From positions 2,344,300-2,408,299 of the forward strand of contig OU452230.1 in NCBI GenBank assembly GCA_911728455.2: a stretch of DNA of 64,000 nucleotides. The letters are read 5' to 3'. A program made the position numbers and the translations under genes. The notes under the pieces were generated by a model, which was not told where the DNA came from, did not search any database, and saw only the letters and a program-made list of their open reading frames with translations. The stretch comes from Marthasterias glacialis. Lineage: Eukaryota > Echinodermata > Asteroidea > Forcipulatida > Asteriidae. Shown piece after piece: positions 44,278 through 55,500 of this stretch (position 1 is the first letter of the stretch; the number at the start of each line of letters is the position of its first letter).

Positions 44278-44718
44278 TTAACTATGGTGGCCCTGAAAGG
44301 ACACCGCATATTGCAAACATATGCGATGTCGCACAATTTATCGCAAATAATTATGTGCGCACATGACGTATGCGATGTTGCAAAATTTATCGCGAATAAT
44401 TATGTGCGATGACGCATGCGTTGTCATGAAATTTATTGCGAATATGTGCGCACACGTATGCGATGTGAAATTTATCGCAAATATGTGCACATACGGATAC
44501 GAATGATTTATTTGCAATGTCGTGAATTTGATTGCATAGGCTACTACCTCTGTCGCATACCTTTTGGGTGATGTCATATTTGCGGGCAACTTGTTGGTGA
44601 CCTAGGGAGCACGCAAGTGGCCCCTGGTCCCACATGTTCGCGATAAATTTCTCGACATCGCATAAGTATGCGCACAAGTTTGCGACATGCGATGTCCCTT
44701 CAGGGCCACCATAATTAA
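44278..44718. mobile_element. 433-bp TIR element flanked by TTAA
   Basis: The element (44,282-44,714) begins CTATGGTGGCCCTGAAAGGA; the reversed right end reads TTATGGTGGCCCTGAAGGGA. TTAA stands on both sides (44,278-44,281 and 44,715-44,718). The inside holds about four degenerate copies of a TATGCGATGTNGCAAAATTT / ATCGCGAATAATTATGTGCG unit. TTAA target sites are typical of piggyBac and Kolobok families; no transposase is present. Confidence 0.75.
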
Positions 44719-46687
44719 CCCATGTTGGCTCACTGTTTACCATACTGTGTCTACGGCGTGAAAGTAACTGTCTAATGGCGAAATAGGGCAAAACTTGTCA
44801 ACACTTCATGTTTATGAAACAGTGTCCAAAATAACAACAATTTTGGTATATCTATTCTAATAGTCCAGGAAAAATGCCTCATCAATACTCTCATGGACAT
44901 TTATCACACAGTTCTGCTGTTTTTCAGTTAACTTATTTTTCTATTCGTATTATACTTCATTCTTAAACTAGCAAGCAAGGGTTAACATCGTTTTACGTTT
45001 TCGAGTCGATTTGCACAGCCAAGATTTATGCATTTTAAAACAAATCACCCCGTTCAGTTGGTTTGTCCACAATGTTGTTTTTTGTCACAAAGTACTGCTG
45101 TGTGATAAAGGTCCTCTCTGCAGTAACCCATTGAAACAAAATAAAAATAACACACATTTTAAGAAATATTATTATTATTTAAAAAAATAAATAAACATAA
45201 ATGCAGACTCCATATACACTGGCACATCATTAAAAGTACTCCATATTTTTGTGGGGATTGTTTTCTCTGTATAGTATATTATTCACAGTGGTATACACAA
45301 AAATGGAATCCTAAAACTCCGACAGGTATTATTCTCAACCGGACATTTTTATATTATCATCGTTTATGCATACATCTCACTGATGGAGCGCGGAACCCAA
45401 ATTGCAACCAGTCTTCAGTCTTGAGTGACATAATCTCTTTGCAGAACAGTTTCTTAAGGCTATACCATGGGATCATAATATAAAATAATATAAAAGCGCG
45501 GACAAAATGGTATGATGGAGTACTTTTAACGTTAATAGCAACCATAATATGATGTGATATTGTGCAAAATAAAATGATCAATCTCGTGTTATATACATAA
45601 ACTCTATAGACATTTGTGTACACTGAGCTTGTTTTTTTCTAACAGAATTATAAAACGAGCTTCTTTTGGATATAATTTTTGTTTTCCAAATAATATTTTT
45701 AAGGTAAACATTTTGTTTAGATTTGCTGCTATTTCTGAAGTGCTGCGGTGGAAGATGCTTCCGAATACACTGTCCAGGCTTGTATAACTGCATTCTTGTT
45801 CTCGAAATATCTTTCGGGTGTGGGCCGCATCAAAGGCTCACTGTAAATAAATTATAACAAAGTGTTAATTTTATTAAGCGGATGTGTTTAAAAGGCAGGG
45901 TAAACAGGATTTGATCTCGAATTGTTTGTGAACAATAGGCCTATATATAGTGGTTGTACTCATTAACAACATAAATGAGTTTCAAACCAAATGCCGCGGT
46001 CCAATGAAGTACATGTTTTACTCACAACAGCAGTTTGAGATTGATTGTGTTAGAGTTCAGATTGTGTAGCTTCTTTAAAGTACATTTACTCACAGTATAA
46101 ATATTTTTATCGAGTAAGATGTTTCATTCAAACTATTTTGACCGTTTCAGCCATTCCATATCTTGAATAAATTGGGAATAACTATCTGGGGATAGTTGAT
46201 ATATCATCATCGATTGACAAAATACCAATCGATTTTTTTAATAACATTCAAATCCTGTACCCTGCCTTAACCGAATCGAGTAATTTCACAAAATGTACCA
46301 ATAACGTAATTATAACCTTACTACATAGTTAATCTGTAAGATAATTTCAATGATCAATTCAGTTGAGGCAATGGTAAATAAACGAAAGGTAACCGATTGT
46401 CCAAAATGGGGGAAGATTATGTAAGTTTCGGGTATGCCAAAAAGCATTGTAGAAAAATTGCTCCCGATATCAGGACGGGCAGCGAAAATGCGGCAATAAT
46501 TTCCCACAATTAGCTACGGCAAGTATGACCCCCTGCACACTAACGTCGCACGCGGCTACAGTCTGCCCATGGTCTGCCATTTTTTGGCATCAAATTGCAC
46601 GTGTAAAGATACTACGTAAACGTGCGCGTTGCCTAAACTGCTGATCGCTATAATACACGGTATCACACAGGCAAACTGACATTCAAA
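44719..46687. other. Non-coding stretch, no gene recognised
   Basis: AT-rich. An inverted pair (TTAAAAGTACTCCAT at 45,230 and ATGGAGTACTTTTAA at about 45,513) suggests another decayed foldback element. Nothing else is supportable. Confidence 0.4.
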
Positions 46688-46726
46688 ATGGCGCAGCCAA
46701 AAATTATCGTTGCGACGAAAAATCAG
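46688..46726 (+). CDS. Candidate first coding exon (unverified)
   Basis: ATG in a CAAAATGGCGCAG context (YY1-like AAATGGCG start) opens 13 codons, MAQPKIIVATKNQ, followed by CAG/GTGAAT, a good donor. Unspliced, the frame stops 7 codons later. No matching downstream exon was identified, so this may be chance. Confidence 0.2.
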
Positions 46727-47254
46727 GTGAATTGGGTCAATATGCAGTAGTTGGTGAAGAATTGTTTATAATCTATAGCCTGCAAATTGACTTGGATCCG
46801 CGGGGGATTTGAACCACTTTCAACAGTGCTGGTTAAAGACGCGCCTGTACATGAACGAAGTTCGTTTCAAAAAGAATTTAACACTTGAAGGCTGACACAC
46901 CCGTAACAAGATTATCACCTAAAAATGAGATATTCTTGCTTTGATTTCTCATGCATAAAAGGCTATTATGCTTTTGAGTTATAATTTTTTCTTATGTATA
47001 AACGAGTTGCGCTTTGACCATCATTTCTGCTTAAAAAACATTAATAATAATACAGACGTAATCATTCGAATAGATAAAACTTAGAATGGAGTTTGGAAAA
47101 GATTCCGATATCCACTTTTCTTTTACAAGTTAATCTATCAGTTCTAATACCAACTTATTCAGTCTACCTTCAGGTTCCATTTGTTTCTTTATCACCTATA
47201 TGATTATGTGATTTCCAAAGTATGGTGGTACCTTCCCCTTACGGTACCGACCTT
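46727..47254. other. Non-coding stretch
   Basis: A single tRNA-like minus-strand B box (GTTCAAATCCCCC, near 46,805) is visible; otherwise nothing. Confidence 0.4.
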
Positions 47255-47450
47255 TATAGGTTTTCCAGGTCAATTTCGGTAAAAGCTAATTCAATTTCAT
47301 AGTCAAGCATTCACATTCACGCGTGTTTCCCTAGTTTATTCAAACAGTTATATATAACTGCATTCAATTTCATTTTCGTGCGCACATGATTTCATTCTTC
47401 TCATTTTTTTTTAGTCGTTCTATTTCTTTATAGGCATTCAAGACTATCAC
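47255..47450 (+). repeat. Dispersed repeat, copy 2
   Basis: Collinear with 31,190-31,400: TTTATAGGTTTTCC, GCATTCAATTTCATTTTCGT and TTCTATTTCTTTATAGGC occur in the same order and orientation, with short indels. Confidence 0.65.
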
Positions 47451-47854
47451 CATTGTAGAGTTAAATTTCTGTTATATACATATTTACATTATTGATTAAA
47501 TTGAATGGTTGACAAGCCTGTTGCGGTTAGCTTTTGCGAAATTTGATTATCTTTGCGACAGAATGAATTTGAATGATCTTATTTGACCAGTGAATGATGA
47601 ACTTTTGAAATTGAACTCAGTAATGACTGCTGAATGCTAATTATGCAACGGAGCATTCATTTGCAAACGAAATAAATGCTCCGTCCTTAAACTAAATGAT
47701 TTTTTGTTGAAATTGGCTTGGAAAACTTATATTTAATTGAAGGGGCTCTTCAAAATTGTCAAAGTTGAATTTAAAAAAAAATGTTTTTTTATACGGCTAT
47801 TCCCGTCACATGCAATTTATTTTGTATTCGGAGTAAGCAGATTGTAGCGGTCTT

Positions 47855-48625
47855 TCGACGTGTCTCTCTTAACAGCTCAATGGTTGTGTATATATCTCAG
47901 TGTGACTCATCTTTGATGTTATCGAATCACAACGTTCAGTAGTAGCTCATGTCCAACCTTTAGTTCGAATAAATATCATTTAGCTTAACTCCTTGCACTT
48001 AGTTCACACTCTGGTTGAGGTGTTGCAGTTCCCTGTCTAAGACTGACTGTGACTCCAAATCGAGATGTTGCTGAATCACAAAGTTCATCGTCCACCATTA
48101 GTTTGAATGAATAGCCTAATAGCTTATCTCCTTCCAGTAGGTTCATCGTTTGGATAGGTTGCAGTTCATGTCTCCTGCTGTTGTGTGTTCTCAGTGTCAT
48201 TCCATTATTGATGTTACTGAATCACAAAGTTCAATGGTTGCTGTCCACCATTCGTTTGAATGAATATTCTAATAGCTTCTCTCCTTCCACTCGGTTCACA
48301 CTCTGATAGAGAGGTTGCAGTTCATGTCTCCTGCTGTTGTGCGTTCTCAGTTTGACTCCATTATTGATATTACTGAATCACAAAGTTCAATGGTAGCTGT
48401 CCACCATTCGTTTAAATGAATATTCTAATAGCTTCTCTCTTTCCACTTGGTTCACACTCTGATAGAGAGGCTGCAGTTCATGTCTCCTGCTGTTGTGTGT
48501 TCTCAGTTTGACTCCATTATTGATATTACTGAATCACAAAGTTCAACGGTAGCTGTCCTCAATTTGCTTGAATGAATATTCTAATAGCTTTTCTCCGTCC
48601 ACTTGGTTCACTATTCATCTCATTT
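47855..48625. repeat. Tandem repeat, ~155-bp unit, 4-5 copies
   Basis: The landmark TTGGTTCACACTCTGATAGA recurs at 47,999, 48,138, 48,291, 48,447 and 48,603 (spacing 139, 153, 156, 156). Units share TGAATCACAAAGTTCAATGG and TTGAATGAATATTCTAATAG. The outer units are the most diverged. Confidence 0.88.
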
Positions 48626-49689
48626 TTGATGGATAAATCAATTTGTCCAGGACGTCATTGTCAAACATTCATCAATAGATCTTTGAACTTGGTTCACATG
48701 ATGGGATGTGGTTGCGCTTGTCCATGATTTTGAAGATACCAACGAGTATTAGTTTTTAGTTCTAAAACCGCATGTAGTCTTTATCAAGTTGAAGAATCGG
48801 CTTGTCTATTGCATGCAGTCGCTTTTTTTTTTTAGATTACCGTCTTATTTTCTACTCAGCACCAGAGTTCAATGTTCATCGGCATTTTGTAACAGTTCAT
48901 CGGTTTATAAAACTGATTGGCCATCGTGGGTAGGTGGACCTGAGATATCACGTTCAAAAAGAGGGTATCAAACTCCGTTTGACCGACACAAACCGCCACA
49001 GACTCCTCCGTAATGTTTTACAAGAAAAACAGTTGCAAGTGAACAAGCATGCATGGACGGAAATAGTCATAACCCTTAATATTAAAATTTTACGGGGTTG
49101 AGTCATAACTTCACCAATATTTTTGTTACAGTTTGTTTCCCTCACAATGAAAGAAATTCTTCTCCTTTAAATATTGCGAGTGAACTCTTTTTCTCTTGGC
49201 ATTTATTTATCTTCTTTAATTTGTTTTGGTAGTTGAATAACCTTTTGTCAATAAGAGTTATACAACCGAATTAGAAAGTTCCCATATAAATATAACAACT
49301 TTTCAAATATGTTTTTGTTCAGTTTATATTCTTATCCGAACAAAAAATGCCGCGATCATCAGTACCATTCAGTCTTTTTAAGAGTACTTAGTGCGTATTT
49401 AGTGAAAATGAACAAATGCATTTTTTTACACAATAACACATGGTTCCGCAAAATACCACAAACAAGATCAATGAACGACATAATTATATTGATAAACAGT
49501 CAATGAGCCTTCTCTGAAACCATCTTATACTGTGCCATTGTCTTGGTAAAAAATCTCGATGTTGAAGATCATTATGATATTCACTAATGAATGCTACTTC
49601 ATTTCTCTACGAAAGATGGAATTTGTCCGTCAGGATCACGTGTCTTTGAAGACACAGGCACCTTTTATTGTCTTAATTATTTTTTTTAA
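48626..49689. other. Non-coding stretch, possible decayed exon
   Basis: At 48,896-49,014 a frame after TAACAG reads VYKTDWPSWVGGPEISRSKR then a Pro-rich end and a stop. The composition looks coding-like but no partner exon was found. The rest is AT-rich. Confidence 0.25.
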
Positions 49690-49990
49690 GTCAGGCCTTT
49701 GGACTCATTACTCTGATGGCCATTGCCACAAGAATCTAAGTCCGGTCTCTTAACATTCCAATGGTTAGTGCATTTGAGATGCAGGAAACTCTTTCAAGCG
49801 GTATGGACTCTTTACTCTGATGGCCATCGCCACAAAAATCTAAGTCCGGCCGCTTACCGTTCCAATTATTAGTGCCTTCGAGAAGCAGGAAACTCTCTCA
49901 CGCGGTATGGACTTTTTACTCTGATGGCCATCACCACCAAAATCTAAGTCCGGCCGCTTACCATTCTAACAATGTGCGAAGCAGGAAACA
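49690..49990. repeat. Tandem repeat, 104-bp unit, 3 copies
   Basis: ACTCTGATGGCCATNNCCAC followed by AATCTAAGTCCGG recurs at about 49,711, 49,815 and 49,919, exactly 104 bp apart; the third copy is truncated. Confidence 0.88.
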
Positions 49991-52900
49991 CACTCATGTG
50001 GTGTTTGGTGAAGTTACTGGCCACATAGGTCGGCTATAATACAAACATTGTGATTTCTCACAGCAGTTTGAAGTGCATCAATCTCACCACACAATGGCAC
50101 ACTATAAGAAGGCATCAAGTAGAATTATTTTCTTCAGAAAAATCTGGTAGAATTCTCGGTGTAAATTGTCATAAACAACTGCACAAAATAAGAAAAACCC
50201 TATAAGAAGCTGCGAATTGTTCGTTTTGGCTGGAAAATTTCACCTTTGTACCTCCAAAGACAGTATTTCAAATTGAACCATGTGTTACAAAAATAATACT
50301 TTTTATAAGCACTGAATTAGGACTGATGATCTCTGCTTATTCACTATAAATGCCATGTGGTTTTTAAATTAATATTAACAGGCTAAAAGGTATCTATTTG
50401 TCAGATGTATCGGTCTGAAAATATTTAAGGTTTAAACTATCGTTCCACTCTCTCTTAGGTTTTTTGACCTGCGAGAAAATATGATCTACAGCCATCTTGC
50501 ATCTTAATCACTGCTATACAATATCCAACAAGAAGACTTTATTTATTTAAAAAATAAATAAATAAATAAATAAAAGTGAGGAAAGACGATAGCTTTCCGT
50601 CCAGCCTCGTTATGGCCACATTGTTGTGAATGTAATCACGAGATAGCTGTAATCTGATCATTATAAATAATTACGGTAACCCCTTGTTTTGAAAGGTACA
50701 GTCTAACATTGAGCATTTTAAAAGGCAAAATGCCTCTGAAAAGTTTTACGTTTTTATCAACTTTTGAAAAAAAGCAATGCGCTTTCAAAGGGAGTGTGGA
50801 ATTTAAACATTGTTTTTAATTTAAAGAATTAATTTCTTATTATGAATGTTCAAACTTTTTAATTACCAACATACCAACTTAATTTTGTATAAATTATCGC
50901 TCATGTTGTACCGTATACCATTCTAAATGGAACCACAGATAGACTGAATATTGACATAACTAGAAATGATAGAAAAATAAATATTTAATTTATACTCTAA
51001 AATTCACTGAACGACTACGTCAATATAATCAAGCTGAAGAAAACCTCTGAGGCAATTTTGTATTTCATCCCAAACCTAAAGTCAAGTGCGAAGCCGGGGC
51101 AGTCAAAGTCCGAGTTCGAATCGTCTGTATTGTCCCAAGTCCGAACCCCACGCCAATCCATTGAATTAAACAATTATAATATGACCACCATTTCGGCGTT
51201 TCATAATACAGACAAACCTCATTAAATTCTTTTTCATTCCATTTTTACATTTGCATTGAAAATTTTTTACAGACTCATCCTATTTCTTTAAATGAGGGGA
51301 AATTTAGTAATATAAAAAATTCCCCCCCCCCAAAAAAAAAAAAATCACTTCAAATACCTTGCTTACTGCCTGGGGTTTAGTTGTGTGTTGTTTGTGTAAA
51401 GCACGATTTTTTACTGTCCAGGTCGATTGAATACACGCGTCACGAAGGGATGTCATACAAGTCTGCCCCATGGTATAGCCATTAAGAAGCTGGTCCTTTC
51501 TCTGTGGTATAGCCAAATGTTTTAACCCAAGTTTATCTCATCTTGTTAGCTTAGTGTGGTCAGCCCAGGAAATAAATTCACGCTGGAGTTAAAAGGCCTG
51601 CAAGCGAGTTGGTAAATTTACAACAATTTGGTTTATGATACTTTTGGAACAAAATTGAGAATATGGGGCCAAACTTTGAACAGAATTAGACAAATGAATC
51701 ACACGTGGTTCCTGCAACCAACGCGCGGGCGTACGTGCAAATTATTTCCTATAGGTAGTACATGGGGTAGCCTCGCTTTTAATCTATTAACTGTTTTGAT
51801 AACTCAAAATAAAGAGGATGTCGAGAATGCAAACGTTCATGTTAACTAAAATCACATTAGTAATCTTCACATTGTATGCAGCGTTTAGCTACGGGGAGCG
51901 GTGTTTTTGTATGCCAGCCTCACTTTCAAATTAATCGTGAATAAAGCCTCAACTTGAATCGATATCGAGTGATGCATTTTGAACTAAATTTAAATTTTTT
52001 ATTCACAACGATTCTTATAAAGAAACTCTATTGACTTTTCTTTCAGTTCCTGACGAAAAAATATGCAATTATTTAGTTTTTCCATTAGCCTTCAACCAAA
52101 CACATTTTAGGACTAATTGCCAACATAAAGAATTTAGGTGAGCCTGCTAGAAAGACATGGTAATTATTTGTTTGTAGTTTGAAGAGACACATTAATTAAT
52201 AATACAATGGAGCGAATAAAACTTACCCATACCCAGACAAAAAGACAGGCTGCAACAGACGGTTCTAGGGCGCAAAATAAAGGCAACATTTACATAATCT
52301 ATTTTGGGAAGCATATAATAACTATCTCCAGTGAAAATTCTATCAAGTTCGGTGTCAGGTTTTCAGTAGAAACAATAAAGAACGGTTTGTGTTTTATCGG
52401 GGATTTTTTACACGTTCATGCACATCGATCTTGTTTTGGTTCCTGTATTTTGATGGATGATTTTGTGTTGTCTTTAAACGATTTTCTTTGGTTTTGGCAG
52501 TATTTTTTGACGGAGAATTGGAGAATTGGTACTCGAATTGAATTTATAAAACAAATCGCTTTTAGAGTGAAACTAATTACTTCGTTTCAAAAATTCCCAG
52601 TCTTGTACTATGTCCGTGAAACTCATAGATGCAATAATATTATTTTGGCTCAATACAACATCAATCACTTAGATGTTGATCATAATAACTTTAGTTTAAA
52701 GTGAATTTTTTGTATTGTCGGGATAAATGGTTTTATTTTTCACAAAATGTGTACACTGCAAATTGAAGAGCTACAGATTTACCACAAGCTGCCTATAACC
52801 TCAACATTCAATGATGTAGTTTTTAATTGACTTGTAGAGTTTTCATTTGTATTGGTTCAATGGTTCAATTCATGTAAAGTAGACTTTTCAAGTCAGGTAT

Positions 52901-53142
52901 ACTGTTACCAGACGGGCCATGTTTCACCACGACGTGCACACTGCGTCACTGCATCTGCCAGGACCAGGCTAGGATCCGTACTTCTGAAAACTCTTGACAG
53001 CTTCTCTGAACTTTTCAAGATGATGAGATATAGCAGTCATGTGAAAGATAAAAAGACAAAATAAAAGTAATAACTAAACTAAAAGTTGTCTTGCATAGGA
53101 GAAGCGTTTACAGAAAATCTGTGAAAATTAAGCCGTTTAAAA
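49991..53142. other. AT-rich stretch, no gene recognised
   Basis: Short simple repeats (AAATAAATAAAT near 50,550; a C-run with an A-run near 51,321). A 165-codon open frame at 52,207-52,704 shows no recognisable domain and lies in AT-rich DNA, so it is not called as a gene. Confidence 0.45.
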
Positions 53143-53483
53143 TTTAAAGGAATACAGGATTGGTATTCATCAGTTAATGTTATTATTTTTAGTGTCTGTT
53201 TGAACGCTTACTGATTATAGCAGTAACATTTACGCGTATGAATATTTCTGTCTGAAATAATTTGAAGACCACGACTTTTATCATCGGTAGGGTAACAATC
53301 AAAAAGATCAATGTGTTTACATGCTGAAAAGTGTGCACGGTTTTTTCACTATTTTCTCCTGACTCAGACGACGGATTTAGCCCTAAATTTTCACAGATTT
53401 GTTTGTTCACGTCCATCTTGAATCACACAAAGTAAGTGCACTGCACTATCGCTTTACCAATCCTACATTTTTTTACCTTTAAA
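53143..53483. mobile_element. Non-autonomous TIR element, copy 2
   Basis: 341 bp from TTTAAAGGAATACAGGATTG to CCAATCCTACATTTTTTTAC plus CTTTAA. Shares GTGTTTACATGCTGAAAAGT and TTTCTCCTGACTCAGACGAC with 4126-4485. Confidence 0.7.
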
Positions 53484-54089
53484 GCATAACAAAACAATGA
53501 AATAGAACAACTTAAAGGGTGACAAAAAGGAGAAAAAAGGGGAAAAAAGATTTAAGCACGATCCATCTTTTAGCAAAGTCTAAAGACAAGTAAAGAAATG
53601 TGTTGTAACACGTCCTGTGCCCGGTAAGAGGGCGTAAGACCGTACGGCATTTTAACTGGCCCCTTGGAGTATTTCGTATCAGTATTAATGACATGTTTTC
53701 CTATTCCTATTCAGAATTTAACCTTCTTGTAGTAATTAATGGCAACAAATTTGATAAAACTTTGCCGCTCAGTTTTCTTGAACCACAAAAATTCACATCA
53801 TTTTCTTACGCCCTTTTACCGGGAACTCGTCGTTACGTCCTTTTACCGGGCACACGACGACAATTTCTTTTTGACTTTTGACTAATTCTACCTGAGGTAC
53901 CCCGGCCTTTACACGACCATTTTACAGCCAAATACGTCCCCTGCTCAAATTTTTGTTTCTGGAAAAAGACATTCTACCAAACTGTTGCTTTTGGTAGTTT
54001 TTAGACAGATTTCCTGTCATTCTCAAAAGATAATTCAATCGTCAGGAAAGAAGATCATGTCCATGGTTTGTGGCACAGTAATACGGCGG
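53484..54089. other. Non-coding stretch with a short inverted pair
   Basis: GTGCCCGGTAAGAGGGCGTAAG (about 53,619) and two reversed copies, CTTACGCCCTTTTACCGGGA and TTACGTCCTTTTACCGGGCAC (53,806-53,850), form a small foldback. Confidence 0.45.
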
Positions 54090-55165
54090 ACCATTGTATA
54101 ACACACTTTACATGGTGTGGCGTCTTCAGATACAGCATACCCAGACATTATAGTTTGTATTTTCCCCTTAGAAATAAAACAGAGGGGAAATTTTACTTGT
54201 GTTTTTATTCTTCAAGTATTGTAAATTAGACGATTTGAAGACTTTTCTTACCAGTAAAATAACGTGACGCCATCATGCCTCGAGGTCCAGTGCACGAGTT
54301 GCACGCAGCAATTTAAATTCACAGTCAGTTGCTTAATAGTGGCGTTTAATCGTCACAGTGACTGCTATAATACAATCGCATAATTCTCCCTCCAGCTCGA
54401 AACAAAATTTGAATAGCCATAGGTTGAGAAACTGGGTGCTTTATTCAAAGTAGGGCGTTGGTTCCAATCCACGTGATTCTATGCTTGTACCCTATAAAGT
54501 TTAACGGTGTGTCTTTACGCAAACCTTGACGGGGAGGGTGCATTTTCGAAACGGATAAGTCCATCACGTCAACAGAAGTGGAGGGGAGGTTCAACCCTTC
54601 CTATTTAAGAATCTGGGAACCTTTTGCGAGATGTGGAACATCTCAAAATAATACTCTTTACATGGTGTTGCGCCTTTAGAGACAAAATACCCAGACATCC
54701 ATATAGTTTGAACATGTAGCTAGAAATAAGACAGAGGGGAAAATTTTGCTTGTGTTTTTACTCTTCAAGTGTCGTAAAATGACGATTTGATGAGTTTTCT
54801 TACCATTCAAATAATGTGACGCCATCATGCCCCGGGGTCCAGTACACGAGTAGTTGCGTGTAGTATCTTAAATTCACAGTCAGGTTGCTTCAGCTTCAGC
54901 GGCGTTTAATCGTCACAGTGAATGCTATAATACAATAGCACTATTCTCCCTCCAACACAAAACAAAATCTGAATAACCATGGTTTGAGATTCTGGGTGCT
55001 TTATGCAAAGTAGGGCGTTGGTTGCACGAGCCTGGTACCCTAACGGTTAACGGTGTGTCTCTAAGCAAACCTTGAGGGGGAGGTGGGTGCGAGTCTTTTT
55101 TGAAACGGGTCAGTCCATCAAGTCAGCAGAAGTGGGTGTCGGGGAGATGTGGAACATTCCAAAAT
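54090..55165. repeat. Direct tandem duplication, ~550-bp unit
   Basis: Two diverged copies (about 54,095-54,560 and 54,648-55,110) share ACTTTACATGGTGT, AATACCCAGACAT-type words, GTGACGCCATCATGCC, GGCGTTTAATCGTCACAGTG and GCAAAGTAGGGCGTTGGTT in the same order, with many substitutions. On the minus strand each copy keeps a double ATG followed by 8 codons and a GTAAGAAAA donor (see findings). Confidence 0.85.
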
Positions 55166-55460
55166 AAGGCCGTATCTGAATTTGGCGGTTGCAGCCACGG
55201 CTGCGATTGTTGCTGAGGGTGCTGCCGTAAACAACAGCGACGAAACTAGCGTAACAATTTAAGGGGCACAAGGGGGTGCACTTCTGGCCAATTAAAACTT
55301 TTATTTCCGTTTGCCTTGTCCGAACGAGCCCTTCAGCGCTCTTGTTATATTACTTACTATTTTTTATAAGATAACCTGATATGGAGGTAAAAAAAACAGT
55401 CTGTGTGCGAATATATAAAGAAAACAAACGAGTTTAAAAAAAATTGAACTTATTACTTGC

Positions 55461-55500
55461 TGCCGCACCAAGGCTTGCCGCACCAAGGCTTGCCGCACCA
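55461..55500 (-). repeat. 15-bp relative of the 20-bp satellite, 2.7 copies
   Basis: TGCCGCACCAAGGCT occurs twice plus TGCCGCACCA. The reverse complement of the 20-bp satellite, set in the same register, is TGCCGCGCCGCACCAAGGCT, that is, the 15-mer with CGCCG inserted. This is the only other place in the window with the unit, and it abuts a ~196-bp satellite unit. Confidence 0.88.

Noticed and set aside
52207..52704. 165-codon open frame starting MERIKLTHTQ
   Set aside because: No recognisable domain, no splice context, AT-rich surroundings; a frame of this length is plausible by chance in 64 kb. RNA evidence would be needed.
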